From: Clytia hemisphaerica
Taxonomy: Eukaryota; Cnidaria; Hydrozoa; Leptothecata; Clytiidae
Direction of reading: 5' to 3'
Assembly: GCA_902728285.1 (NCBI GenBank)
Contig: CACVBU010001154.1
Span: 2,030,604-2,094,603 of the forward strand
DNA length: 64,000 nucleotides
Part shown: piece by piece, positions 54,288-64,000 of the stretch
Layout of the letters: each line of letters starts with the position of its first letter
How positions within the stretch are numbered: position 1 is the stretch's first letter
The notes under the pieces: generated by a model
What the model saw: only the letters and a program-made list of their open reading frames with translations
What the model was told of the DNA's origin: nothing
Databases searched by the model: none
Position numbers and translations under genes: made by a program

Positions 54288-55155
54288 GTATTTTTAACCA
54301 TTTTCCTAAGAAATATGGTGTTTTTGAGGTCACAAAGCGTTAAAAATGTATTTAAACTTGTTTTAAACATTTTGGCTCGAAATATGTCATGAGAAAATGT
54401 AAATTGTCGGTTACATCTATTTCGGACAAAGAGATAAATTTATGAAATCATGAAAGTTATGTTATGAAACGCAAAACTATCCTAATAAATTTTTAATTTA
54501 ATCCTTTTAAAGATTTTAATTACTGCATATTGCAGCATATTGTAAAAATTACGAGCAAATCGTAAGCCGTTGTATGTAAACTGGATAATACAATAAAAAT
54601 GACAATCATGTTATTATAATAATTACATAAGAAAAATAATACATTTTATATCGATTTGAATATTTACAAAATGGAACTTTATACAAATTTTCACAATTAG
54701 AAAGTAAACTATAGAAAAGCTACAATCTTTCTAAAAAAATAACATATTGCCATACTAATTACTCTCTTTCTAAGTGGTCTGCCTAGTAAAGCTACTTAAC
54801 AAAACGACCAATTATACCAGATTTATCCCATGATTTGAAAGGAAGCACACATACAGCTTGTTGTAAATTTCATGAAAAGTTCAAATCACTGCCATTGAAG
54901 CAATACGTCCAATCCCAAAATTAATGTCTGAGAAAACTGAGATTTTGGCTTGCTAATTTTAATAGATCCTTCTCAATACAAAAAAGAGCCAATCTTAAAA
55001 TTTAAGTTAGCAAAGCAAATAAAATCTGTTTTCTCAGACACTAATTCTGATGAGATTGGGCCTCCTGCTCCAATGGCAGCGAAATAATATACTAGGTAAC
55101 AGTAATTTACCATGCAAATCAACAATCTCAAAACCAAAATTCGGAGTTGAATCGT
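54288..55155. other. Spacer between Gypsy element and 371-aa gene
   Basis: AT-rich, with no ORF and no plausible ZDHHC exon. It contains one palindromic MITE, listed separately, and the 3' UTR of the minus-strand gene. Confidence 0.45.
54886..55082. repeat. Palindromic MITE
   Basis: TCACTGCCATTGAAGCAATA pairs with CTGCTCCAATGGCAGCGA, and TTAATGTCTGAGAAAACTG pairs with GTTTTCTCAGACACTAATT further in. Confidence 0.65.
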
Positions 55156-57645
55156 TCAAATGGTAGCCACCAAACCTTTGACAGTTAGTTCATTAGCAAT
55201 ACGGGCACGTACTGGATTCTTTGAAGGGTCATAATGTTCTAAAACACGCTTAATTATGTGATTATAGGTCGGTGTTGTTTTCTTTAAAGACTGGGCACTA
55301 GTCCGTCTACGCCTTTCCTCCGCCGAGCGTAATTTGATACCCTCTCTTGGCGGCATAGCATCGTGCGGCATCCAACCTGGGTCCATATATTTTTGATGTT
55401 TATAATGTCTAGTTGCTTTTGATATAGAAAGCTCACTCAGTTTACGACATTGTAATGCGTGGTTTTGGACCTGATTCACGAAACGATCGTTATCTATTGC
55501 ATTGTTTGCGTTACTATGGTGATGTAATCTTGGATTCTGATTGGTCGATGCTACTGGCGGCCGATGTGGAATCATAATTGCGTCGCATTTTGGAAGGTTT
55601 TTGGTGATGAAACTGTTATTAAACATGTAGTCCCTTTCCTATATGGAATTAATGAAAATGTTTCAATTGAAAAGATTTGTGAGGAAATTTATAGGAACAT
55701 TTTGACTGAAGCTTTATGTAAAAACTAATTTTTAGGCTAGAGGAAACTTCTTTAACATGACGTATGGTAAAAAAATAAACATATAGGGAAAAATTAAAAC
55801 TACATACCTTTCGTTGTTCGTCGATTTTATTGACCAACTTTGTGCCTTTGATTTTTTGACTTGACCATTCTTTTTTCCTACAAAATGGAAAAATATGTTT
55901 GCTTCATAAAACATGCGCGGTCTTCAACAAACGGCAAACAAAAGGTCTTCAATATAAAACCCTCTGTAAATGAAAGTCAAAATGATTTGATCAAAAAAAT
56001 TTAAAACAATACCTTGAACTATCGGATGCATGACCCCGTTTATCTTCTATCCGATATCTGATTGGATACTCATCCGGTTCGACCGGTGTTTTTATGTATA
56101 CATGACTACCCGGTATTGTTCTAGTATTATTGACAGTAACCGGTTCACTAATGCAAACAGCAGCTTGCCTTTGATTTAAAAGTTCTCGAATCTCATCTGA
56201 GTAAAGATCGTGAATTTTAGCCATTTTTGATCGTCGGTATGTTGAGATGTATTCCGATGTATCTGTATGATGTTGGAAAGAGAATTCGAATTCGATTTGT
56301 GAGACGCCATGTTGTTGTAACCATTTGGTAGATCTGTACTTTGGTTTGGTATTTGAAAATAAGGAGGCAGCAGTTTTTGAAGAACTTCTTGACGATGTTT
56401 TCTTAGTTATATTGCGTTTGTTTATTGTAGATTGTTGATGTTGTTCTCGTTTATTGTCAGGTGACGTATTCCAACCACATAACTCTTCGTATTTGCCAAG
56501 ACTAGAAAATGAATAAAAAGTACTTTTACTTTAAAACAACAAGCAGTCGGGGTTTAAAAAACTTTTTTGGCGTAACTAATCTTTGGATTAGCTTTCAGGG
56601 GAGCGAGTTTAACATATAGATCATGATATCGTTGGAAAGCTCTTTTCCTGAACTGCAAAAATTCGACAACTTTTTTCCTTTAATTTCAAGCGGTTAGTAG
56701 TCAATGAACTGCTGATGGAAAAAGAGCTGGCATATAAGAGCTGTTAAACTACCAGCTGATACCCTTAACCCCTAACATGATAAAGTTACAGACCTTAAAT
56801 GATTCAAATTCAACTTTTTTAAAACCATTTTCCTTAAAACATTGATTGATGAGACAAACTTATCAGAAGCTTGTTAGAATAAGAAATGTTCACAGATATT
56901 TCAACCTTTTTTTATAATTTCAAACAAAATTGAAACAATAAAAAAATTCAACGTGAAAATTAAAATGAAGACTTGTTATGAACTTGAAAAATATTGTTTT
57001 CGATATTGAAGCTTATCATTTATGAAGGATTCGTGAAATCAACAGCTACCAATCCATCTCTAATCTCGACTTAGGGTCATGTGATTAAATAATATATTTC
57101 AGAAATATTTTACCCATGTTGAGGAGTCATATTTCTCGGGAATAGGGTGCCCTTGAAAAACCTAACTAATCTGAGGGTGGAGTATCTAGAATTTCTGCAA
57201 AAAACAGGGGGTTTGACGTTTTTTCTGGAACAGCCAAATTTAATTATTCATGTAAAGTTAGGATGACCATAGAATTATACTCGTCTGTGTTAAATAATGA
57301 ACTTAAACTCATTAAAGGGACATAAAAGTACTGATGAAATTTGTATGCAGCGGGATACAAAATCAAAACAAATGTCACATGTCAAAATAAAAAAAACAAA
57401 ACAAATATGTGTGATTTTGATTGTTTCAATTGTTTTACAAGTTTGTTTTGGACACGTGATTTTAATTGTTCTCTTTAATGAAAGATGGTTCGTGCAATGT
57501 TTACATTTTACTACTTTTATGTCCATAAAAACACACAAAGAAAACTTCACATATGAAGCAGTATGACTTACGTCACTGGATTTATGCTTGCTTGTTCATC
57601 TTTGTTTGAGAGTGAATGTGGCGCACTATATGGTCTTTGATACAT
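55156..57645 (-). CDS. Unrecognised 371-aa protein, four exons
   Basis: Exons in transcript order: 57645-57572, 56501-56013, 55877-55808, 55638-55156. All junctions are GT-AG and keep frame. The start is the first ATG after an in-frame stop, and a splice acceptor TTCCTTTAG at 57690 lies 44 bp upstream. The protein starts MYQRPYSAPHSLSNKDEQAS, then KYEELCGWN, and has a Ser/Thr/Lys-rich segment (about 40-70) and TSEYISTYRRSKMAKIHDLY. The conserved-looking middle has ELLNQRQ and RYRIEDKRGHASD. The basic C-terminus has REGIKLRSAEERRRRTSAQS and ends ELTVKGLVATI. There is no signal peptide, membrane helix or enzyme motif. The composition resembles cytoskeletal or ciliary microtubule-associated proteins, an impression only. 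Confidence 0.75.
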
Positions 57646-57785
57646 CTCAATATGCCACGATCTTTTTTTATGTTTATATCAATTATTTTCTAAAGGAAAT
57701 TAGATGCATTTTTAACAGTGTAAGTGTGCTAAGTATGCAAAAAACTTTCTGAAGCTTATTTTTCAACTGCAAAGTCCATTACAAT

Positions 57786-58222
57786 CCCGGCACTCTGGAA
57801 ACGTCCGAAAAGCAAAAAGTACCGTTTTTTCGTGCTCCGGAACACCGGAAGATTCCGGACCACTTCCGGTGTTCCGGAGCACGATATCCGCAATATAATT
57901 ATGATAGCGCGTTCGCTGTGCTAATCATGTGACAACTAACTGTTGCACGCATGTATTTTAAAAAAATCAGCCGACTCGTGGAAGTGAAACCACACGTTTT
58001 TTAATTGTTATGATAGTTCGACCAGTGATGCTTTCGAATATAATGTGACAAGTTTAATTTCATTATTAATGGCTGAACCATCATATCAATATTTTTTGTA
58101 ACCATGTTTAAACGTTTTTAGCGTGTTAAAAATCACTTGTCTCAGAACTTTCCCGGAGAGTAAAAATAGTGTTTTTTAGCTGCTCCGGAAAACCCCAGAA
58201 GTTTCCGGAGCGCCGGGGGGTT
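57786..58222. repeat. CCGGA-rich palindromic element
   Basis: GTGCTCCGGAACACCGGAAG and CTTCCGGTGTTCCGGAGCAC form a perfect inner palindrome near 57830-57885. The right end near 58180-58222 (TGCTCCGGAAAACC, TTTCCGGAGCGCCGG) is an inverse, diverged version of the left end. Confidence 0.55.
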
Positions 58223-58224
58223 CT

Positions 58225-58417
58225 CAGTAGAGGCTAACTAACATGCATAGCCCTCAAATGACTGACCAACCAAAGCAGCAAAATGTGAAAACAAATGAAC
58301 TACGCAACTGCGCTCACAGCTCTACTCTACCATTTTTGTTTTGACCAGCCAGGTCATTCATTTGAGGGCTATGCATGTTTTAGCCTCCACTGATGCAAGT
58401 TACCCGACTTCACGGTA
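58225..58417. repeat. Palindromic MITE family C, copy 2 (left-truncated)
   Basis: GAGGCTAACTAACATGCATA and TAGCCTCCACTGATGCAAGT, then CCCGACTTCACGGTA. It matches copy 1 at 173-396 but has lost the left tip. Confidence 0.7.
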
Positions 58418-60205
58418 GAGTCAAGTCACCAGTGCACGAACGACCCCAGGCCAGTGCACGAACGAATGTCTTTGAGCTTGAAAAAAAAAAAAAAAAAAAA
58501 AACTTCTATAGAACTTCCTTTGTGCAGCAGAATCCTCAAACTATCCCTTGCAATCTCTCCAAAAATTAAAATAAACGGAGCACAAGAACAACACCAAACC
58601 GATTTTGAACGAGGCCAAGTAAAAAAAATCACGAAATTCGGGATTTTTGTAAACATGGCTGATTGCAAGAGGAAATGTTTTTTATGAGAAGATTTGCGCA
58701 AGAAGAGTTCTGGAAATGACTTTCCTCTTTTAAAAACCTGTTATCTTCCATCACACAAAATTTCATTGAAACATGTTAGCTCATTTATTCAAAATCAATA
58801 GAAACATATCACCAGTAGTTGATATAAAAAAGGGTCCAGTCCGCAAATGGTCCAAACACCATATTCAAAATGAAGACATTGCAACATCAAAACATTCCAC
58901 AGCTGGCGATCTCAATTAAAAAAGAAGACACTACATTGCCGCGCTTTTCGCTTTTTTCAAAACTTGAAAAAGAAAACAAAAAAATGGACAACAAGAAATA
59001 TTTACAAAAACAAACAGGTTAGTAAAACGCTAAAGTTCTTATAAAATAGACGCTTTTTCATGTGCTCTCTTTCACAATTCTTTGATTGTCAAATCGTTTT
59101 GCCACAACTATAAAGAAAGTATCTGTTGAAGAATGTTATTGAGGTTCTGTTCAAAATCAAGGGGATTGAAAAGACTGATTTGTCCAAAAGATTTCAAGGT
59201 TTTTATGACTTTGTTGAAGAAAACGTCTTAGGGTTATTTTATGCATTTTCAGGGAGTTGAGGATTCAACCTTGAATTAGCAAAGATCAACTAGAATCCCT
59301 TGATATTGAAAGTTTGTGGTAAAAAACCCTTGAAACTTGTTGAAACCCTGGAAAATTAGTAAAAAATGACCCTTGAAACCCTTGAATTTGTTGGAAAAAG
59401 AAGTGATATTCACAATGGAAGTATTTTCCCACGAATGACAAAAGAGCAAAAAATCCTTTTATTGCATTTTTAACAATAAAACAGAGGGTAACTCAAAGTA
59501 GGGGGGGGGGGCTACTTTAGAATTCTAAAAATTTTGGGGGTACCAAAATGATTGAGGGTACCTAAATTTTTTGGGGTACCTGGACCCTAGAGGACCCTAT
59601 GCCAGAAAATTTAATAAATCTGATGCGAACCAGATTTGTTATATTTTCTGCCTAGCACCCGTATCTGAATTGGAATCAGATGCTACCTTGCTGTCGTTTG
59701 TTCGTTTCCAAGCTCCTCACAATATTTTTAGACACGGTCAAGTTAAATCCCTTAATGCAAACCTTCCAGATGTTAAAATATGCCCGACCTTCAGAGCAAA
59801 GCGTGTCTTAGCATATTTCCACATCTGGTACCAGATAACGTTTGCGGACTGGGTCTGAATAGCGCACAAGTGTTTCAACCGGTATTCCAACGAAGCCATG
59901 CATATTTTAGTTTGTACAGAAATTTTGCCCACTCAAATCAAAACAACAAAATGGTCAATTTCACTAAAGCAAAACATTGTCGCCACGGCATGTTCCCTGG
60001 ATAAAAATTCTGGTCAAGTGACCATCCGTGATTTTAGACCAATGAAAACACTTCATTTCCCCGGATTAAAGTTGTGTCTACACTGACACGCAGGAACTAG
60101 CAAGAAAAGGAGAGAAAAAACCGGGGGTCAAATTAAATTTTTCTCCCTTTTTGCGGCAAACATAAAAGACCTTAAGAGCCCATTTATTTAAAGAAAGGGG
60201 TGTTA

Positions 60206-60537
60206 TACCAGACCCGATCAATCAAACTAATCGAACTCCATCGAACGATTAAAGTTCGATTAAAAAAATTAATCGAACCTAATCGAACACTCATAATTTT
60301 TGAAGCAATAGCAGTTCAATTAGTTTGGTCAGTAATCGGAAGTAATTTCCCGATTTACATTCCGAATTTGGCTTTGAAAAGATGTTGATATACAGTGCGG
60401 TAGCGGAGCAGCATAAACTTGTCGAACAAAATTGGTTTATTCGAACTGATCGAACCGAAACCCATTGATCGAACTTAATCGAGGAACACTCACAATTTTT
60501 TAAAAAAGAAAACAAGTTCGATTGATCGGGTCTGGGT
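60206..60537. repeat. MITE with CCAGACCCGATCAATC ends
   Basis: TACCAGACCCGATCAATCAA and TTCGATTGATCGGGTCTGG are inverted ends. The interior repeats AATCGAAC many times in both orientations. Confidence 0.75.
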
Positions 60538-60570
60538 TATATCATAAATATAAATTATGTAAGTAAGTGT

Positions 60571-61148
60571 TCTAATAACGTCATATGACGTTTGTGGGTG
60601 GGTGGGTCAAGGTAGGATGACGCTTTGAATGGGTTATAAAAAACATCGATTTTTTTGAGATAGAGCTTTCATCTAACTGTCTAATATATGATATCTTTTC
60701 TATTTTTTATAGATGAAAGAATAAAAAATGTAAGTGAAATAATATAAAGTAAAGAACAAACAGTCAAACCATAACCAGACAAACCAGACCCCTCAAAAGT
60801 TAAGTTCGTATAACGACGGCTCGACTTTATAAAATATAAAAACTATTTGTCTGCCGAAACATTTTCATTTTTTGCACGCGTCACACTCCAGCTGGGCAAG
60901 CATCGAGCTTTATCAGTCTTGGCAAGTCGGGTCTAGAAACCAGTGGTCAAAGCCGCGTTGGTTTGGTTGGTTGGTTGCAACACTTGAGTCGAAAATATGG
61001 TGATGGCGTTGCAACACCAACCCATGCTTTAACGTGAGTTTTGACGTTTTGGCTGAAGAAAAAGAATCAAAGTACCAGATTTTTTGAGTGACGTTATGTG
61101 GGGTGGGTGGGTGTTCTAGCTATCAAAACGTCATGTGACGTTATTTGA
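60571..61148. repeat. MITE with TAATAACGTCATATGACG ends
   Basis: CTAATAACGTCATATGACGT and ACGTCATGTGACGTTATTTG are inverted ends, followed inside by GGGTGGGTGGGT. The interior has a 150-bp open stretch (about 60897-61048), which I treat as chance. Confidence 0.65.
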
Positions 61149-61441
61149 ACTTAAAATCGATTTGTGAGTGACCCCTAAGTTCATTAACAATTTTATGTTT
61201 GTTTTTTAAAACAAATACCCCGTGTTAGATGATAATTTTATTTTCTCAACTAATGGACCCATTTGGAAGTATTTGTAATACAGATCATTTGGCAACTGTA
61301 GTTGCAGCCTATACAAGAATTGGAATCTAAAGTCTGAAGTCGTAACTCCTTGCCAGTGACCCCGCAGATAAATTTTTAGTTGGCAGACACTGACTTTAGG
61401 TTGGTTTGGAAATTGTTTTATTTTGAAATGTAATCTTCACT

Positions 61442-62120
61442 TTAGGGGCCATCAACATTCGACTTTCAAATTTTTTAACGGCATTTGGCCGTTAAGGGGG
61501 GGAGGGGCGGTCGAGCATGTGCCGTTAAGGGAAGGTCGAAAATCTCTTTAGGTGTCAACTCACCACATACAATTCTTTTCACCAAAAAATATTGATTTTT
61601 GAGACGTTTATTCCATAGAAATGTTACTTTGCATATTTCTTTTCCTCCTTTTATCAACTAAGATCTGCTAAAGTCACATACCTAAAGTATTCACTTCGCT
61701 ATTTTTTAGAATAATTTTAACCAAAACAAACGACCCGATTTTTATGTCTCGTGTTCCATTTGTTTAGACAGTCCGCGCGGCCCTTGAATTTTGCAGACAG
61801 TCGGTCTTTTTTCTTTCAAATGCCGCTCTTCTTTTGATTATGATTACGGAGATAATTAATTCGCGCAACTTTCGGAAAAAAGTTTAGAAATTATCTCCGT
61901 TATTTTTAAAATGTAAACTGAGCGAAGCCGTAGCGATATTAAAGATGGCTGACGAAACAACGATGAAAGTGAAGGAGAAAATTTAGAGTTTCATCGATTT
62001 TTGACAATTTTTTAACTTTAGAGAATTTGATGGCCGTTAACGTAGAGGGGGGAGGGGGTCAGAACCATAACGGCCAAATGCCGTTAAAAAATTCGAAAGT
62101 CGAGTGTCGACGGCCCCTTA
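61442..62120. repeat. MITE with TTAGGGGCC ends
   Basis: TTAGGGGCCATCAACATTCG and CGAGTGTCGACGGCCCCTTA, with TTTTTTAACGGCATTTGGCC and its inverse just inside. About 680 bp, no ORF. Confidence 0.78.
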
Positions 62121-62299
62121 GATGAATACTTTTATTTATTTGGATTCATGAAAGGTTCAAGAAGGTTGTTTACTTTTTATTTCAAATTATTTCATTGATT
62201 TATTGAGCTGCAATAGCTGATTGAAAAACGAAGATTTTTGATAGTTATCAGCGTGGGCTTGCCTTGGCCGCCATTTTGAATTTCGATTTTTTTCTCCTG

Positions 62300-63225
62300 T
62301 AGAGTCCCCTGCCCAGTTGGCGACCGGTCTAGTTGGCAACCGAACGTCTTTGAACCCAGAAAAGTCATACAAAAACAAACCTCTGGAGAATTTCTTTTGG
62401 TAGTTATCTGCCTTGAACTATTTCCCGCACTGTGTAAAAAAGGTTTTAGAAAAAAACGAGTAGAATCCGAAAGATCCAACTTTGCACGGACGCACACGAA
62501 AAAGCCGGATTTTTCAAAAAAAAAATAAAAAATGGCTACCTGTGGACAAAAAAGCTTCGTAAGAAAAAACGCTTCAACTCCCACGCCAAAAAATACTTGT
62601 CCAAAACAATAAGTATGTTAGAATTTCTGTAAAAATCAGCTCGATACAGTTTCCTTCGTGTGAAATATTGATAAAAAAGTTGATGCAATCAGCTTCGAAA
62701 TTTGACGTCCAGTCTGCGACCGACCAAACTCAAAAAATGAAAAAGAAGACTCTACATTGGGATCAAAAAATTCCAGACGCGAAGAGAAAAAAACAGGCAT
62801 AAAAAATTCCCGCGTTTTTATCAAATGAAGACTCTCCATAGACCGCCACTTTCAAAACAAAACAATAACAAACTTTAGAAAAAAATGGCGACTTGAAGAA
62901 AAATTCTGAAGAAACATGCCGAAGGGAAATGTAAGTGAGCTATTTTTAAACAAAAGAACGAGTGTAAATAAATTTAATACGGGAAAGCTTATGAGTTTTT
63001 TTATCATCTTGATCAATTAATATGACCTTACCTGTAAGTAGAGCACTGATTTTCTCTTTTTAACGATCGGTCGCAGACTGGTACGTCGGTCGGGAACTGG
63101 GCACTAGTACCGCTCGCTTCGAAAGTTTTTTATTCTAAGAAGATCATCTCAAATAAAAAATCAAAAAGTAAGTGAAAAATTCGAATCCAAAAATTTCGGT
63201 CGCCAACCTGGGCAGGGTACTCTAC
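62300..63225. repeat. TIR element with GTAGAGTCCCCTGCCCAG ends
   Basis: GTAGAGTCCCCTGCCCAGTT and GCCAACCTGGGCAGGGTACT with CTAC are inverted ends, with GGCGACCG / CGGTCGCC next. Inner GTCTGCGACCGACC and GGTCGCAGACTGG words are also inverse. No transposase. Confidence 0.65.
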
Positions 63226-63872
63226 TCGGCAATTTAGAGGTTGTTCCTAAAATACGCAATTTGGCTTACGCGTAACACTTGTGAGTGCTCGTCTTAACGA
63301 CTTATTATTCCAAGAAGAAGCTTTCAAATAAAGTGAAAACAAACTGAAGACTTCAAGCTTCTTTACGAGATGGTCAAAAAGGATTTATGTAAAAACCAAA
63401 AGTAGTGAGAAAAGTGAAAAATAAGTTTGCTGTTTGTGCACTGGGCACCCCCTCTATGTTAAATGACTTCTTATGTTTAAGTCACAAAAATTATTAAAGT
63501 ATCAAACTAAATTTCTCTCAAACCATTCTTGTAAATTTAATACAAACCAGAAATAACCAACCTTACCTATCTTGTAATTGTTGTGCTTTGTTGCTTCCAG
63601 AACACGATATTTTTTGCTGCGATTTTTTGATTTTCTGACCTTCCTGTTGTTGACTCGATTACCCAAAATGTGTTGCTATTGCTTCCTTAGACTCTAGCTA
63701 CACGATAAAACAGCTTTACAGCTCTACTTACACTGAATATAGATTTGAAATAACAATTAGCGCGGGAAATTTCGAACGATCTGTTTGATTTTTCCTTTAG
63801 AACTTTATGTACGCTGTATAAACAGATAAACAGGCTAATAAGAGGTTGATTTGATTTGAATAAATAATTGCC

Positions 63873-64000
63873 ATGGGGAAAAGAAAGTCTTCAGGGAAAG
63901 ATGACAACACAAAAGGAACATGTAAAAAGAAAACAAAGAAGATTGGAAGCGAGGAGCAAAAGATACCACCAAAAGATAAAGATGGATCTCAAGAATCACA
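63873..64000 (+). CDS. First exon of an unknown gene, cut by the window end
   Basis: ATG in a good context (GCCATGG) opens a frame of 42 codons to the last base. It starts MGKRKSSGKDDNTKGTCKKK and is strongly Lys/Ser/Asp-rich, like a nuclear or nucleolar N-terminus. No family can be assigned. It is divergent from the 371-aa gene, with 6.2 kb between them. Confidence 0.55.
   Translation, partial: MGKRKSSGKDDNTKGTCKKKTKKIGSEEQKIPPKDKDGSQES

Larger units (their letters stand above)
58418..63872. other. Intergenic repeat-rich region
   Basis: No supported gene. It contains four palindromic elements, listed separately, an A-run at 58479-58502, and a G-run at 59501-59512. Short ORFs at 59571-60086 and 62187-62839 lack protein-like features. 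Confidence 0.45.

Noticed and set aside
58984-59020. ATG followed by a short open stretch and GTTAGT (MDNKKYLQKQT), and a similar one at 62916
   Set aside because: Twelve or fewer codons with no downstream exon that joins; too little to call a gene.
59571-60086. Overlapping ORFs of 62-95 aa
   Set aside because: They overlap on both strands in unrelated frames, with no splice partners and no protein-like pattern.
60897-61048. Possible 50-codon exon with AG before and GTGAG after
   Set aside because: It lies wholly inside a TA-flanked palindromic MITE (60571-61148), has no partner exons and no recognisable protein.

Overview
The window is nuclear DNA of an invertebrate, probably early-branching, metazoan. 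It is AT-rich, its genes have many GT-AG introns (about 0.5 to 5.5 kb), two genes are clear animal family members, and the introns and spacers are packed with palindromic MITEs, tRNA-headed SINEs and two nearly intact LTR retrotransposons. I cannot name the species from sequence alone.

Layout. 1-5,847: a palindromic MITE split by a Ty1/copia element (790-5647, minus strand) with identical 105-bp LTRs and a 5-bp target duplication. 5,848-7,553: intergenic, MITE-rich. 7,578-25,734 (+): an 18-exon ABCB-type half-transporter of 807 aa with a four-helix TMD0, most like TAPL/ABCB9. Its introns hold most of the MITE families. One MITE sits inside the 5' splice site of intron 11, and one SINE sits 4 bp from the 3' splice site of intron 6. 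25,735-28,937: intergenic repeats. 28,938 to about 40,706 (+): a ZDHHC5/8-type palmitoyltransferase in seven visible exons. 40,778-54,287: a 13.5-kb Ty3/Gypsy element on the minus strand, inserted 98 bp beyond the last visible ZDHHC exon. 55,156-57,645 (-): a four-exon gene for a 371-aa protein I do not recognise. 58,225-63,872: MITEs. 63,873-64,000 (+): the first exon of another gene, cut by the window edge.

The Gypsy element is the most unusual object. In its own orientation it carries gag (CCHC knuckle); PR-RT-RNase H; then one long frame holding integrase, a chromodomain and an envelope-like glycoprotein. The next frame holds a membrane anchor, a His-rich linker and a SECOND retropepsin-like domain followed by another membrane helix. 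After it come an unknown 239-aa ORF and, on the opposite strand beside the 3' LTR, a two-exon ORF (191 aa) with canonical splice sites. Two proteases and a spliced antisense gene next to the 3' LTR make this element resemble a complex retrovirus in layout.

The ABC transporter, the palmitoyltransferase and the 371-aa gene show no functional link. They are independent single-copy-type genes separated by repeats. Exon junctions were derived by reading splice sites and frame continuity by eye; every junction given keeps the reading frame.
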